Assembly: GCA_036009625.1 (NCBI GenBank)
Contig: DASYLJ010000136.1
Coordinates: 19,216 to 83,215, forward strand
Length of the DNA: 64,000 nucleotides
Source of the DNA: DASYLJ01 sp036009625
GTDB taxonomy: Bacteria > Desulfobacterota > Binatia > DP-6
Direction: 5' to 3'
In this document: in pieces, positions 40,790 through 49,272 of the stretch
Position numbering within the stretch: the first letter of the stretch is position 1
Layout of the letters: each line of letters starts with the position of its first letter
Notes under the pieces: model-generated
The model's input: only the letters and a program-made list of their open reading frames with translations
Told to the model about the DNA's origin: nothing
The model's database searches: none
Program-made: the position numbers and the translations under genes

Positions 40790-41155
40790 TCAGATCAGCA
40801 GGGTGCGCAGGGTCAGGTAGCGCGGTGGACCGTCGCGTTGCAGCCCGACGACGTCAGCGACCACGAGGACGGACCCGGGGGCAATGACGTCGACGGGACG
40901 GGGCAGCAGCGCCACCACGGGCGGTGCCGGCGGCAGGGCGGGTGCAGCCGCGACCACGGCCCGATCGCCGGCAGCGTTCGCCACCTGGCAGCACTGCGAG
41001 GCGTCCGCCACCGAGCGCGGCATCTTCGAGTGCGCGGTGCAGTGGCTGACGGCGGTGAGCTCGGCGGCGATCAGCTGCGGGGCGCTGACGCCGACCCGCA
41101 GGGTCAGCGCCGCGAGCAGGAGCAGGATGCGCCCCGCATGCCGTCTCGGCGTCAC
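40790..41155 (-). CDS. Small exported Cys-containing protein heading the metal-efflux operon
   Basis: This 121-residue protein has a signal peptide (RILLLLAALTLRVGVSAPQLIAAE). A short metal-ligand-like stretch with His-Cys-x2-His (SHCTAHSKMP) and a CC pair (ASQCCQV) follows, then a Pro/Ala/Val-rich segment and the tail PPRYLTLRTLLI. I do not recognise a named family. Small exported proteins of this look (signal peptide, a few Cys/His, Pro-rich end) often precede copper-efflux operons. It is 77 bases upstream of the TolC-like gene on the same strand. A GTG start at 41155 is used because it begins the leader; an upstream start at 41191 adds only basic residues. Confidence 0.65.
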   Translation of the reverse strand: MTPRRHAGRILLLLAALTLRVGVSAPQLIAAELTAVSHCTAHSKMPRSVADASQCCQVANAAGDRAVVAAAPALPPAPPVVALLPRPVDVIAPGSVLVVADVVGLQRDGPPRYLTLRTLLI

Positions 41156-41213
41156 GGCCGCGATGCTACGGGCGGTGGTGCGGGAAGGCAAGCAGGAAGA
41201 TGCCTTGGCGTCC

Positions 41214-42086
41214 TCAGGAGAGTCGCTGCATCGCCGCCTGATAGGCCGGCAGGAACCGCACGCGCTCCGGCAGCGCCCACCACGACGCCCGCAGCCCGCG
41301 GATCGTCGTCTCCGCCGCCACCTGCTCCAACCACCCGTAGGTCAGCCCGAACTCGCCGCGCAGCCGCGCCGGCAGCAGGTGCGCCGTCACCGCGGCGAAC
41401 CAGTCCCACGCCGGGCCGATCCACGAGCCGGGTGGGTGCAGCAGGAAGTGTGCGAGCTCGCGTGCCGGCGTGCCGACGGTGATCGTCGACGACGCCAACA
41501 TCGCGTCCCAATAGCGACGGAACGCCGGCCAGTCTGCGGGCACGATCGCGTCGGGAATGCCGAACAGCATCGCGAAGCGCTTCGTCTCTTCGTAGTACGT
41601 GGCTTTCTCGGCGTCGGTGAGCGGACGGACGATCAGCTCGTACACCTGGATCGACGTCTCCCACAGCGTGGCGTGCACCCAGAGCAGCGCCTCCGGCGTG
41701 TTCGCCGCGTACGGCGCGCCCGCGGCGAATGCTCCCACCGTCTCGCGGACGTCGCCGGTGATGTGGGTGTGCACCGTATGGACCCGTCGTGCCGAGGCGA
41801 GGGCGGCGTCGAGATCGCCGTAGACCATGGCGAAGACGTTCTCGAAGGTGCGCATGAAGCGGCCGAGCGTGTCGGCGCGGGTCGCCGAGTGCTGGTCGAC
41901 GCCGTGGGCGACGAAGGGATGCGCCAGCTGGAGCAGCGCGGCACGCCCGCCGCCGAGGAAGATGACGGCCTCGCGGTTGACGGACCAGACGGTCGAGCTC
42001 GGACCGAAGATGCCGGCGCGCGGGTCCGGGACGGCGGCGCGGAGCGCGTCGAGCCGCCGATCGAGATCGGCGCGCTCGACCGTCAC
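41214..42086 (-). CDS. DUF2236 / MpaB-family oxygenase-like protein
   Basis: This 290-residue cytoplasmic protein belongs by eye to the DUF2236 group, which includes the latex-clearing-protein and MpaB relatives and binds heme b in some members. Conserved blocks are GPSSTVWSVNREAVIFLGGGRAALLQLAHPFVAHGVDQHS and RRVHTVHTHITG, plus TPEALLWVHATLWETSI and WDAMLASSTI. The His-rich first block is the likely heme or metal site. The GTG start overlaps the stop of the metallo-hydrolase gene by four bases (GTGA), so they are co-expressed. The substrate is unknown. Confidence 0.83.
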   Translation of the reverse strand: MTVERADLDRRLDALRAAVPDPRAGIFGPSSTVWSVNREAVIFLGGGRAALLQLAHPFVAHGVDQHSATRADTLGRFMRTFENVFAMVYGDLDAALASARRVHTVHTHITGDVRETVGAFAAGAPYAANTPEALLWVHATLWETSIQVYELIVRPLTDAEKATYYEETKRFAMLFGIPDAIVPADWPAFRRYWDAMLASSTITVGTPARELAHFLLHPPGSWIGPAWDWFAAVTAHLLPARLRGEFGLTYGWLEQVAAETTIRGLRASWWALPERVRFLPAYQAAMQRLS

Positions 42087-43048
42087 TTCCACTCGGGAAT
42101 GCCGGTCGAGCGGATCTGCTGCTCGTCGTGCGACACCAACAGCGTCACGCCGGCACGCGTGCCGAGGTCGCGCAGATACTCGCGCAGCGCCTGCAGGCGC
42201 TCCGTCGACTCCGGGACGATCAGCAGGCTGTAGTAGTACGGCTTCGGGATATCGTGCGTGATGCCGTCGCCGTTGTTGACGATGTCGCCGATGAACGCGT
42301 ACGTCTTCCCGGCGACGCGGGCGAACACGATCTGGCTGCCGGGGGTGTGACCCGCCGCGTGGAAGACCGCGACGCCGGGGAAACCCGGCACGTCGAGCAG
42401 CGAGCCGCCCTCGAGCCGCGTCGGTCGTGCGCACGGGGCGTGCATCACGGCGTCCCGCGATGCGCGCGTCGTATAGTTGACCACGTCCTGCTGCGCCGGC
42501 GTCATGAAGATCGGCACCGCCGCCGGGCCGCCGGAGCACAGCGCGTCGAGGCCGCCGGTGTGGTCCTCGTGCAGGTGCGTGAAGATCACCCCGCCGACGC
42601 GCGATCGCGCCGCGCCGAGCGCGTCCGCCGTCGCGCGCAGCGGCTCCATCGGCTCGGCGGTGCCGAGCATGCCGATCAGCTCGCCGAACTTGACGGCCCC
42701 GTCGTGCGTCATGCCGACGTCGACGAGCAGCAGCCGCCCGTCGGCCCACTCGAGCACGAACGACGGGTGGCTCATGAGGTACGGCGCGTCGGGCGTCGGG
42801 TCCTTCGCGACGTCGAGGACGGCGGAGCGCGGCATGCGTTGGCGTGCGGTGTCGATCCAGCTGAGCCGCACCGGCCCGTCGCCGCTCTTGCCGACGGCGG
42901 CGACGTCGGCAGCGGTCGGCACGGGGGCGCCCTCGCGTCGCACCTCGATGTGATCCCACGTGAGGATGACCCCGACCGCCGCGACGGCGCCGATCACCAG
43001 GAGGAGGAGCGCCATTACGAGCTTTCGCACGGGGGCCTTTTTGGGCAC
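42083..43048 (-). CDS. Membrane-anchored metallo-beta-lactamase-fold hydrolase
   Basis: This 321-residue protein has an N-terminal membrane anchor (about residues 10-30) and a metallo-beta-lactamase domain. The metal ligands read THLHEDHTGG (HxHxDH), AAGHTPGS and FIGDIVNNGD, with a C-terminal SHDEQ. Family members hydrolyse lactones, glutathione thioesters, phosphodiesters and more; context does not decide between these. It overlaps the DUF2236 gene. The GTG at 43048 lies just 19 bases from the divergent GNAT gene start, leaving little promoter space, so the true start may be a few codons later (GTG before RKLVMALL). Confidence 0.86.
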   Translation of the reverse strand: MPKKAPVRKLVMALLLLVIGAVAAVGVILTWDHIEVRREGAPVPTAADVAAVGKSGDGPVRLSWIDTARQRMPRSAVLDVAKDPTPDAPYLMSHPSFVLEWADGRLLLVDVGMTHDGAVKFGELIGMLGTAEPMEPLRATADALGAARSRVGGVIFTHLHEDHTGGLDALCSGGPAAVPIFMTPAQQDVVNYTTRASRDAVMHAPCARPTRLEGGSLLDVPGFPGVAVFHAAGHTPGSQIVFARVAGKTYAFIGDIVNNGDGITHDIPKPYYYSLLIVPESTERLQALREYLRDLGTRAGVTLLVSHDEQQIRSTGIPEWK

Positions 43049-43067
43049 GATCGCAAGAAATCCTCAA

Positions 43068-44321
43068 GTGAGCGACGAATTCCACATTCGCACCGCGCGG
43101 GCCGACGACCTGGCGACGTTGCCGGCCATCGAGCGCGCCGCCGCGCGGCTCTTCGTCGGCCTCGGGCTCATCGACCATCTGCTCGAGCGCACGCTCTCCC
43201 TCGACGAGCTCGGGCAGCACCAGAGAGCCGGGCGTGTCTGGGTGGCCGTCGGTGGCGACGATCGTGCCGTCGGCTTCGCCGTCGCCTCGGTGCTCGACGG
43301 CGCGGCGCACCTGGAAGAGCTCGACGTCCACCCGAGCGCCGCCCGCCGCGGACTCGGGCGCCGGTTGGTGGAGACGGTGTGCGCGTGGGCGTCGGCGCAG
43401 TCGCTGCCCGCGGTCACGCTGTCCACGTTCCGCGACGTTCCCTGGAACGCCCCATTCTACGCCACCGCCGGCTTCCGCATCCTCGACGGCCATGAGCTCG
43501 GGCTCGATCTGCGCGCCATGCGCACCCGCGAGGATCGCCTCGGCGTGCCGATCGACCGTCGTGTCGTGATGCGGCGCGACCTGATCCCGGCGCCGGTCGA
43601 GCGCGGGGGCGTGTTCCTCACGGCGCGCTGGTCACACCTGGCCATGCTCAATTGGCAGATCGACCCCGTCGTGCTGGCACCGCTGGTGCCTGCCGGCACG
43701 ACGCTCGACACGTTCGCCGGCGCCTCCTGGATCAGCATGGTCGGGTTCCGCTTCCTCGGCACGCGCGTGCTCGGCGTCGGCATTCCGTTCCACCGCGACT
43801 TCGACGAGGTGAACCTGCGCTTCTACGTGCGCCGCGAGCTCGGCGCCGAGGTGCGTCGCGGCGTCGTCTTCGTGAAGGAGATCGTGCCGCGGCGGGCGAT
43901 CGCGGCGGTGGCGCGCAGCCTGTACGGCGAGCGCTACACGGCATTGCCGATGCGTCACGACATCGGTCCGGCGCAGGTGGCATATGCATGGCACTACCGC
44001 GGCCGCTGGCACCAGCTCGCGCTGTGCCCGGTGGGCGAGCCGGGCGCGCTGGTGCCGGGATCGGCGGAGGCGTTCATCACCGAGCACTACTGGGGCTACG
44101 CCTCACAGCGTCGCGGTGGCACGGTCGAGTATCGCGTCGAGCACCCGCCGTGGCGCGTCTGGCAGGCCACCGGTGCGACGTTCACCTGCGACGTCGCATC
44201 GCTCTACGGACCCGCGTTCGTCGCTGCGCTCGCCGGGCCCCCGGACTCGGCGTTTCTCGCCGAGGGCTCGTCGGTCGAGGTGCGCCGCGGCATACGGATC
44301 GCGAGGGGCGCGCGTCGCTGA
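43068..44321 (+). CDS. Fusion of a GNAT acetyltransferase and a DUF2071 domain
   Basis: This 417-residue cytoplasmic protein has two domains. Residues 1-165 form a GNAT N-acetyltransferase with the acetyl-CoA motif A LEELDVHPSAARRGLGRRLVE and motif B near WNAPFYATAGFRIL. Residues of about 185-417 match DUF2071 (SHLAMLNWQIDPVVLAPLVPAG, SWISMVGFRFLGTRVLG, EVNLRFYVR, TEHYWGYASQRRGGTVEYRVEHPPW), an acetoacetate-decarboxylase-like fold of unknown activity. No frameshift is needed, so the fusion looks real. The GTG at 43068 is used; upstream codons to 42960 run into the divergent gene. The substrate is unknown. Confidence 0.85.
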   Translation: MSDEFHIRTARADDLATLPAIERAAARLFVGLGLIDHLLERTLSLDELGQHQRAGRVWVAVGGDDRAVGFAVASVLDGAAHLEELDVHPSAARRGLGRRLVETVCAWASAQSLPAVTLSTFRDVPWNAPFYATAGFRILDGHELGLDLRAMRTREDRLGVPIDRRVVMRRDLIPAPVERGGVFLTARWSHLAMLNWQIDPVVLAPLVPAGTTLDTFAGASWISMVGFRFLGTRVLGVGIPFHRDFDEVNLRFYVRRELGAEVRRGVVFVKEIVPRRAIAAVARSLYGERYTALPMRHDIGPAQVAYAWHYRGRWHQLALCPVGEPGALVPGSAEAFITEHYWGYASQRRGGTVEYRVEHPPWRVWQATGATFTCDVASLYGPAFVAALAGPPDSAFLAEGSSVEVRRGIRIARGARR

Positions 44322-44423
44322 GCCGCGGGCTGCGCATCGCACCGGGATCGCCGGACGCGCTCACGTTCGGCCGCGTCCTCTTCCCGGCGGCGGGGGCATC
44401 GTGGCCCTGATACCTGACGATCG

Positions 44424-44452
44424 TTGCGTCGCCGGGGTGGGCCTCCTATTGT
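44424..44452 (+). promoter_or_regulatory. Sigma70-like promoter for the AAA-VWA operon
   Basis: TTGCGT (44424-44429) and TATTGT (44447-44452) are separated by 17 bases, good matches to the -35 and -10 elements. The predicted start near 44459 is about 4 bases before the GTG start codon, implying a nearly leaderless message. The rest of the 141-base gap (44322-44462) shows nothing else recognisable. Confidence 0.5.
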
Positions 44453-44462
44453 CCCCCCCCGC

Positions 44463-45272
44463 GTGCACGACGTCCCGTTCTACCTGCCGGTCGGCGACGA
44501 GGTGGAGGTCTTCACGGCCGCCTGGGAGGCCCGACTTCCCGTCCTGCTGAAGGGCCCCACCGGCTGCGGCAAGACACGCTTCATCGAGTACATGGCGGCG
44601 ACGGTCCCGCGTCGCACCGGTGGCAACGGCCACGTGCCCGGGCACCTGATCACCGTCGCCTGCCACGAGGACCTCACCGGCAGCGATCTGATCGGCCGTT
44701 ATCTCATCAAGGGCGACGAGACGGTCTGGATCGACGGGCCGCTGACGCGCGCCGTCCGCCACGGCGCCGTCTGCTACCTCGACGAGGTGGTCGAGGCACG
44801 CAAGGACACCGTCGTCCTGATCCATCCGCTCACCGACCATCGCCGCATCCTGCCGGTGGACAAGACCGGCGAGATCCTCGAGGCGCACCCCGACTTCCTG
44901 CTCGTCCTCTCGTACAACCCCGGCTACCAGAGCGTGATGAAGGACCTGAAGCAGTCGACGCGGCAGCGCTTCGTGGCGCTCGAGTTCGGCTATCCGCCGC
45001 GCGACACCGAGGCGCGCATCATCGCGCACGAGAGCGGTCTCGACGTCGAGCAGGCGATGCGGCTCGCGACACTGGGCGAGAAGGTGCGGCATCTGCGCGC
45101 CAGCGGCCTGCCGGAAGGCGTCAGCACGCGGCTCCTCGTCTACGCCGCGCAGCTCGTTCGCCAGGGCGTGACGCCGCGGCGCGCGTGCATGGTGGCCGTC
45201 AGCCGTGCCCTCACCGACGACGGCGAGAGCGCGCGGGCCATCGATGACGTCGCGGCCGCGATCTTCGGCTGA
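44463..45272 (+). CDS. CbbQ/NorQ-type MoxR AAA+ ATPase
   Basis: This 269-residue cytoplasmic ATPase starts VHDVPFYLPVGDEVEVF, the characteristic opening of CbbQ/NorQ proteins. It has Walker A GPTGCGKT at 31-38, Walker B-like AVCYLDEVVEA, sensor 1 in LLVLSYNPGYQS, and arginines in STRQRFVALEFGYP. With a VWA partner such proteins act as metal- or cofactor-insertion or activase chaperones (RuBisCO activation, NO reductase maturation). Neither RuBisCO nor NO reductase genes are in the window. The VWA partner gene follows with a 29-base overlap. Confidence 0.9.
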   Translation: MHDVPFYLPVGDEVEVFTAAWEARLPVLLKGPTGCGKTRFIEYMAATVPRRTGGNGHVPGHLITVACHEDLTGSDLIGRYLIKGDETVWIDGPLTRAVRHGAVCYLDEVVEARKDTVVLIHPLTDHRRILPVDKTGEILEAHPDFLLVLSYNPGYQSVMKDLKQSTRQRFVALEFGYPPRDTEARIIAHESGLDVEQAMRLATLGEKVRHLRASGLPEGVSTRLLVYAAQLVRQGVTPRRACMVAVSRALTDDGESARAIDDVAAAIFG

Positions 45273-48180
45273 GCGCCGGCTGGCGCAGGTGTCGCGCGTC
45301 GTCGCCGACGCGTTCGACGCCGTCGCGCCGGCCGCACGCCGCGCGCTGGGCGACGATTTCACGCCCTGGGCGGACGGCGCGGCCGATCTCGCCGAGGCCG
45401 CGGCACCGGCGCACGGCGCAGTCCTCGCCTACCTGCACGCGCCGCGCGACGCCGTCGCGTCGGCGGCCTGGAACGTGACGGCGCTGCGCATCGCCGCCGT
45501 CTCGGGCACGCTGGCCGCGAGCTTCTGTGAAGGCTCGGCGGCGATGGTCGGTCGCGCCGACGCCGCGACGCTGGATGCGTGGGCCGACGCCGGCATCGCG
45601 CTCCGTGCCGAAGCCGGTTGGCGCGGCGAGCGCGTCGCGCACGCGTTCTTCGCTGCGACCGCGGCAGGGCTGCACGCGCTCCGGCCCGAGCACTTCGTGC
45701 GGTTCGGGGCGCTGGCCCGCCACCTGCGGCCGGCACTGGACGAGCCGCTGATGTTCCGCGCGCTGCCGGTGGAGGTGGCGCACTGGACCGTCGACGAGCG
45801 CAGCGCCTGGCTCGCTGGGGCGATGGCGTTGTCGCCCGAGCTGGCGGTGCTGCTCTACCGCGACGTGCCCGCGGCGCTGCACGCGTTGACGCCGCGGCAC
45901 CGGGCGGCGCTGCTCGACGTCGTGCGCCATGCCGCCGCGGGGGCGTCGGGCGAGGATCTCGCCGCGGTGCTGCCGATGCTGGGGCCGCTGGCGACCGCCA
46001 TCCCGCCGGGTGCGCGCGACGCGGCGCTGGCACTGGCGACGGTGGTCGCCGACGCCTTTCCCGCTGGTGTCCCGGCGCTGCTGCGCACGCTGGCGCGCGT
46101 CTTCGAGGAGACGACGCCGGCGCACGCGGCGACGTGGACCGACCGCGGCATCGCCGTCGGCACGCGCAGTCGCGCGGCCGGCGTCGCCTATTTCGGCCTC
46201 GCGTCGCGCACCAGCCTGCGCGTGCTGCGCGCCAGTGGGACGGCGGTCACGCTCGACGAGGTGCAGGGCGGCCTGCGGAAGCTCGTCCACATGTTGTCGG
46301 GGGAATCGGCGGTGCCGCGTCCGAGCGGACGCTTCCAGCTTCGCCCGCCGCTCGAGGAGTCGCACGAGAGCCGCATGGTGGCGCTGCCGGCGGCGATCGA
46401 CTGCCTCGACACCTGTGAGGACAACGCGCGCCTCTACCGCGTCCTGGCGACGCTGCTCTCCGGCCGTCGCGAGTTCGACACCTACGCCGTGCTGCCAGAC
46501 GTCGCGGCCTACGTGCGTGACGCGGAGCGCTCGCCCGTCCTGGAGGACCTGTTCCTCCTCACCGACGGCTGGCGGGTCGCGTGTCGCATGGGCGCGCGCT
46601 ACCCCGGCCTCGGTGCCGACCTGCGCTGGGCCGGCGCGCGTCTGCTCGACACCCCGGCGTCGGTGTTCGACGCCGTGCTCGCCGTCGCGCTGCGTGCGGA
46701 GGGCATGCGGGGCGTGGCGCCCTGGCTCGCGGCCACCGCGTCGATGGTGCTGCCGAGCCTGACGCCGCTCGCCGCGCCCGACGCGACGGCGGTGGACGCA
46801 CTCCGCATTGCCGAGCGCCTCGTCGTGCTCTTCCCGCAGGATCGACGCGACGTCGGGCCCGCGGGCCTCCCCGAGCTGGTGACACTGCTGCTCGACGCCG
46901 ACGAGGGCTACGGCCCGCCCGCGAGCGACGGCCCGCGCATCGGTGCGGGTGGGGACGACGACGGCGAGGCGCCGCCGGAGCTTCCCGCCGACCTGCTCGA
47001 GAAGCTCGAGCTGCTCGTCGACGAGCACCTCGACGACGCCGGTGGCACCGGCCATGCGATGACGGCCGAGGAGCTGGAGCGGCTGCTCGAGGCCGGGCTC
47101 GGCATGCAGATCTCGGAGGCGAGCGGCACCATCGCGGAGCAGGCGGGGCTGTACGTGACGCAGCTCCTGGGCAAGCGGCTCGCGGCGAAGACCGATCCCC
47201 TGCCGACCGCCGGCGAGCCTCCGGGTCCGCGGCGGGCGGCCACGGTGCGCGTGCCGAGCACCGATGCCGCCGTATTCCTCTACGACGAGTGGGATCACCT
47301 GATCGGTGACTATCGTCCCGCCTGGTGCCGTCTGCGCGAGATCGACGTCGCGGGCGACTCGGGCCTGTTCTTCGATCGCGCCCTGGCGCGCCACGCGACG
47401 CTCGTCCCCGACATCCGTCGCTGCTTCCAGAAGGTGCGGCCGGAGATGTATCGCCCGGTGCGCAATCTCGAGGACGGCGAGGAGTTCGATCTCAACGCCG
47501 CGGTCGAGGCGCGCGTCGAGCATCGCGCGCGACGCTCGCCGTCGCCGAAGCTCTACACCATGCGCACGCGCCAGGAGCGTGACGTGGCGACGCTGTTCCT
47601 GCTCGACATGAGCGCCTCGACGGACGAGACCGCCGAGGGCTCGAGCGATCGCATCATCGACATCGCGAAGGATGCGCTCGTCATCATGGCGTCCGCCCTC
47701 GAGGAGATCGGCGACGCGTACGCGATCTACGGCTTCTCGGGGCAGGGCCGCGACAACGTCGAGGTGTATCCGATCAAGGCGTTCGGCGAGCGGCTCGGCG
47801 CCGCGGCGCGGAGTCGCATCGGCGGCATCGAGCCGCGCGGCTCGACGCGCATGGGCACTGCGTTGCGCCACGTCCTCGGCAAGATGCGCGGGCTGACGGC
47901 GCCGTCGCGCCATCTGATCCTCCTGAGCGATGGGTTCCCACAGGACCTCGACTACGGCACCGATCGCCAGAGCCACGTCTACGGCATCCGCGACACGGCG
48001 ACGGCGCTGCGCGAAGTGCAGGCGGCGGGCGTGCAGCCGTTCTGCATCACCGTCGACCTCGCCGGCCACGACTACCTGCGCGAGATGTGCGACCCGCAGC
48101 AGTATCTCATCATCGACCAGGTGGCGGCGCTGCCGCGCGAGCTGCCGAAGATATACCAGCGGCTGGTGCGGGCGGCGTAG
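45244..48180 (+). CDS. CbbO/NorD-type von Willebrand factor A protein
   Basis: This large cytoplasmic protein (978 residues from the ATG at 45244) is the usual partner of CbbQ. The N-terminal two thirds are helical and repeat-like and show no enzyme motif. Residues of about 575-600 are strongly acidic. The C-terminal third is a VWA domain with the MIDAS motif DMSAST beginning at Asp788 and further ligands in RGSTRMGTALRH and LSDGFPQD. MIDAS binding of a target acidic residue lets the AAA ring remodel the client. A GTG at 45289 would avoid overlap with the ATPase gene and is an alternative start. The client protein is unknown. Confidence 0.88.
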   Translation: MTSRPRSSAERRLAQVSRVVADAFDAVAPAARRALGDDFTPWADGAADLAEAAAPAHGAVLAYLHAPRDAVASAAWNVTALRIAAVSGTLAASFCEGSAAMVGRADAATLDAWADAGIALRAEAGWRGERVAHAFFAATAAGLHALRPEHFVRFGALARHLRPALDEPLMFRALPVEVAHWTVDERSAWLAGAMALSPELAVLLYRDVPAALHALTPRHRAALLDVVRHAAAGASGEDLAAVLPMLGPLATAIPPGARDAALALATVVADAFPAGVPALLRTLARVFEETTPAHAATWTDRGIAVGTRSRAAGVAYFGLASRTSLRVLRASGTAVTLDEVQGGLRKLVHMLSGESAVPRPSGRFQLRPPLEESHESRMVALPAAIDCLDTCEDNARLYRVLATLLSGRREFDTYAVLPDVAAYVRDAERSPVLEDLFLLTDGWRVACRMGARYPGLGADLRWAGARLLDTPASVFDAVLAVALRAEGMRGVAPWLAATASMVLPSLTPLAAPDATAVDALRIAERLVVLFPQDRRDVGPAGLPELVTLLLDADEGYGPPASDGPRIGAGGDDDGEAPPELPADLLEKLELLVDEHLDDAGGTGHAMTAEELERLLEAGLGMQISEASGTIAEQAGLYVTQLLGKRLAAKTDPLPTAGEPPGPRRAATVRVPSTDAAVFLYDEWDHLIGDYRPAWCRLREIDVAGDSGLFFDRALARHATLVPDIRRCFQKVRPEMYRPVRNLEDGEEFDLNAAVEARVEHRARRSPSPKLYTMRTRQERDVATLFLLDMSASTDETAEGSSDRIIDIAKDALVIMASALEEIGDAYAIYGFSGQGRDNVEVYPIKAFGERLGAAARSRIGGIEPRGSTRMGTALRHVLGKMRGLTAPSRHLILLSDGFPQDLDYGTDRQSHVYGIRDTATALREVQAAGVQPFCITVDLAGHDYLREMCDPQQYLIIDQVAALPRELPKIYQRLVRAA

Positions 48181-48186
48181 GGTCGT

Positions 48187-49263
48187 ATGCGCGCGATCGC
48201 GTTCTACCTGCCGCAATTCCACCCCATCCCCGAGAACGACCGCTGGTGGAGCCCGGGCTTCACCGAATGGACGAACGTCGTGCGGGCACGGCCCCTGTTC
48301 CCGGGCCACGAGCAGCCGCACCTGCCGGGTGAGCTCGGGTTCTACGACCTCCGCCTGCCGGCGACGCGCGCGGCGCAGGCCGATCTGGCGCGCGCGCACG
48401 GCATCGAGGCCTTCTGCTACTGGCACTACTGGTTCGCCGGCGCGCGCCTGCTCGAGCGACCGTTCGCCGAGGTGCTCTCGTCCGGCGAGCCCGACTTCCC
48501 GTTCTGTCTCGCGTGGGCGAACGAGAGCTGGTCGGGCGTGTGGCACGGGGCGCCCGATCGCATCCTGATGGAGCAGACCTATCCCGGACCGTCCGACGAC
48601 GAGGCGCACTTTCGCTTCCTGCTCGAGGCGTTTCGCGATCCGCGCTATCTCACGGTCGACGGCTGCCCGCTGGTCGCGGTGCTGAAGCCGCGGCGGCTTC
48701 CCGAGCCGCGACGAACGACGGACTGCTGGCGCGACCTCGCGCGCCGCGCCGGGCTGCCCGGTCTGCATCTCGTCGCGATCGCACAGGCCGAGTCGGCGTG
48801 GGATCCGGCGCCGCTCGGGTTCGATGCCGTCGCGATCTCGAACCAGACCAAGATCTGTCATCGGCCCAGCACCGGCCTCGTCGACGCGATCGGGCGCCGT
48901 GTCGGGCGGACGTGGCGTCGCGTGCGGGGCTGGCCGGCCGAGGTGCATGCCTACGCCGACGCCCTGCCGTACTTTCTCGAAGACCCGTTGCCGGACGTCA
49001 CGCGCTATCCCTGCATCGTTTCGGGATGGGACAACACGCCGCGCAGCGGACGGCGCGGCGTCGTCTTGCGCGACCCCACGCCCGCGCTGTTCGCCACGCA
49101 TGCCGCGCAGGCGATGGCGCAGGTGGCGTCGTATCCCGCCGAACGGCAGATCGTCTTCGTCAAGTCGTGGAACGAGTGGGCGGAGGGCAACACGATGGAG
49201 CCGGACCATCGCTGGGGTCGCGGATTTCTCGAAGCGCTGCGCGACGTCGTCGCGACGGCATAG
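48187..49263 (+). CDS. WbsX-like glycan protein (GH99-like fold)
   Basis: This 358-residue protein begins MRAIAFYLPQFHPIPENDRWW and carries SPGFTEWTNV, GIEAFCYWHYWF, FCLAWANESWS and VKSWNEWAEGNTMEPD. All are hallmarks of WbsX-family proteins, which are found in O-antigen and rhamnan loci and share the GH99 barrel. It probably cleaves or assembles a surface polysaccharide; acidic residues in ANESW and WNEWAEG are candidate catalytic groups. No signal peptide is visible. It starts 7 bases after the VWA gene on the same strand, so it may be transcribed with the AAA-VWA pair, and it converges with the first di-heme propeller gene. No other polysaccharide genes lie nearby. Confidence 0.86.
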   Translation: MRAIAFYLPQFHPIPENDRWWSPGFTEWTNVVRARPLFPGHEQPHLPGELGFYDLRLPATRAAQADLARAHGIEAFCYWHYWFAGARLLERPFAEVLSSGEPDFPFCLAWANESWSGVWHGAPDRILMEQTYPGPSDDEAHFRFLLEAFRDPRYLTVDGCPLVAVLKPRRLPEPRRTTDCWRDLARRAGLPGLHLVAIAQAESAWDPAPLGFDAVAISNQTKICHRPSTGLVDAIGRRVGRTWRRVRGWPAEVHAYADALPYFLEDPLPDVTRYPCIVSGWDNTPRSGRRGVVLRDPTPALFATHAAQAMAQVASYPAERQIVFVKSWNEWAEGNTMEPDHRWGRGFLEALRDVVATA

Positions 49264-49272
49264 TCGTCTGCG

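Noticed and set aside
41185..41206. A 6-bp hairpin (AAGGCA/TGCCTT) upstream of the metal-efflux operon
   Set aside because: It is short, has a 10-base loop and sits at the start side of the operon on that strand; no clear role.
41156..41213. A sigma54-like GGCAT...TGCTTG string upstream of the metal-efflux operon
   Set aside because: Spacing between the GG and GC elements is off by one base, which abolishes sigma54 binding.
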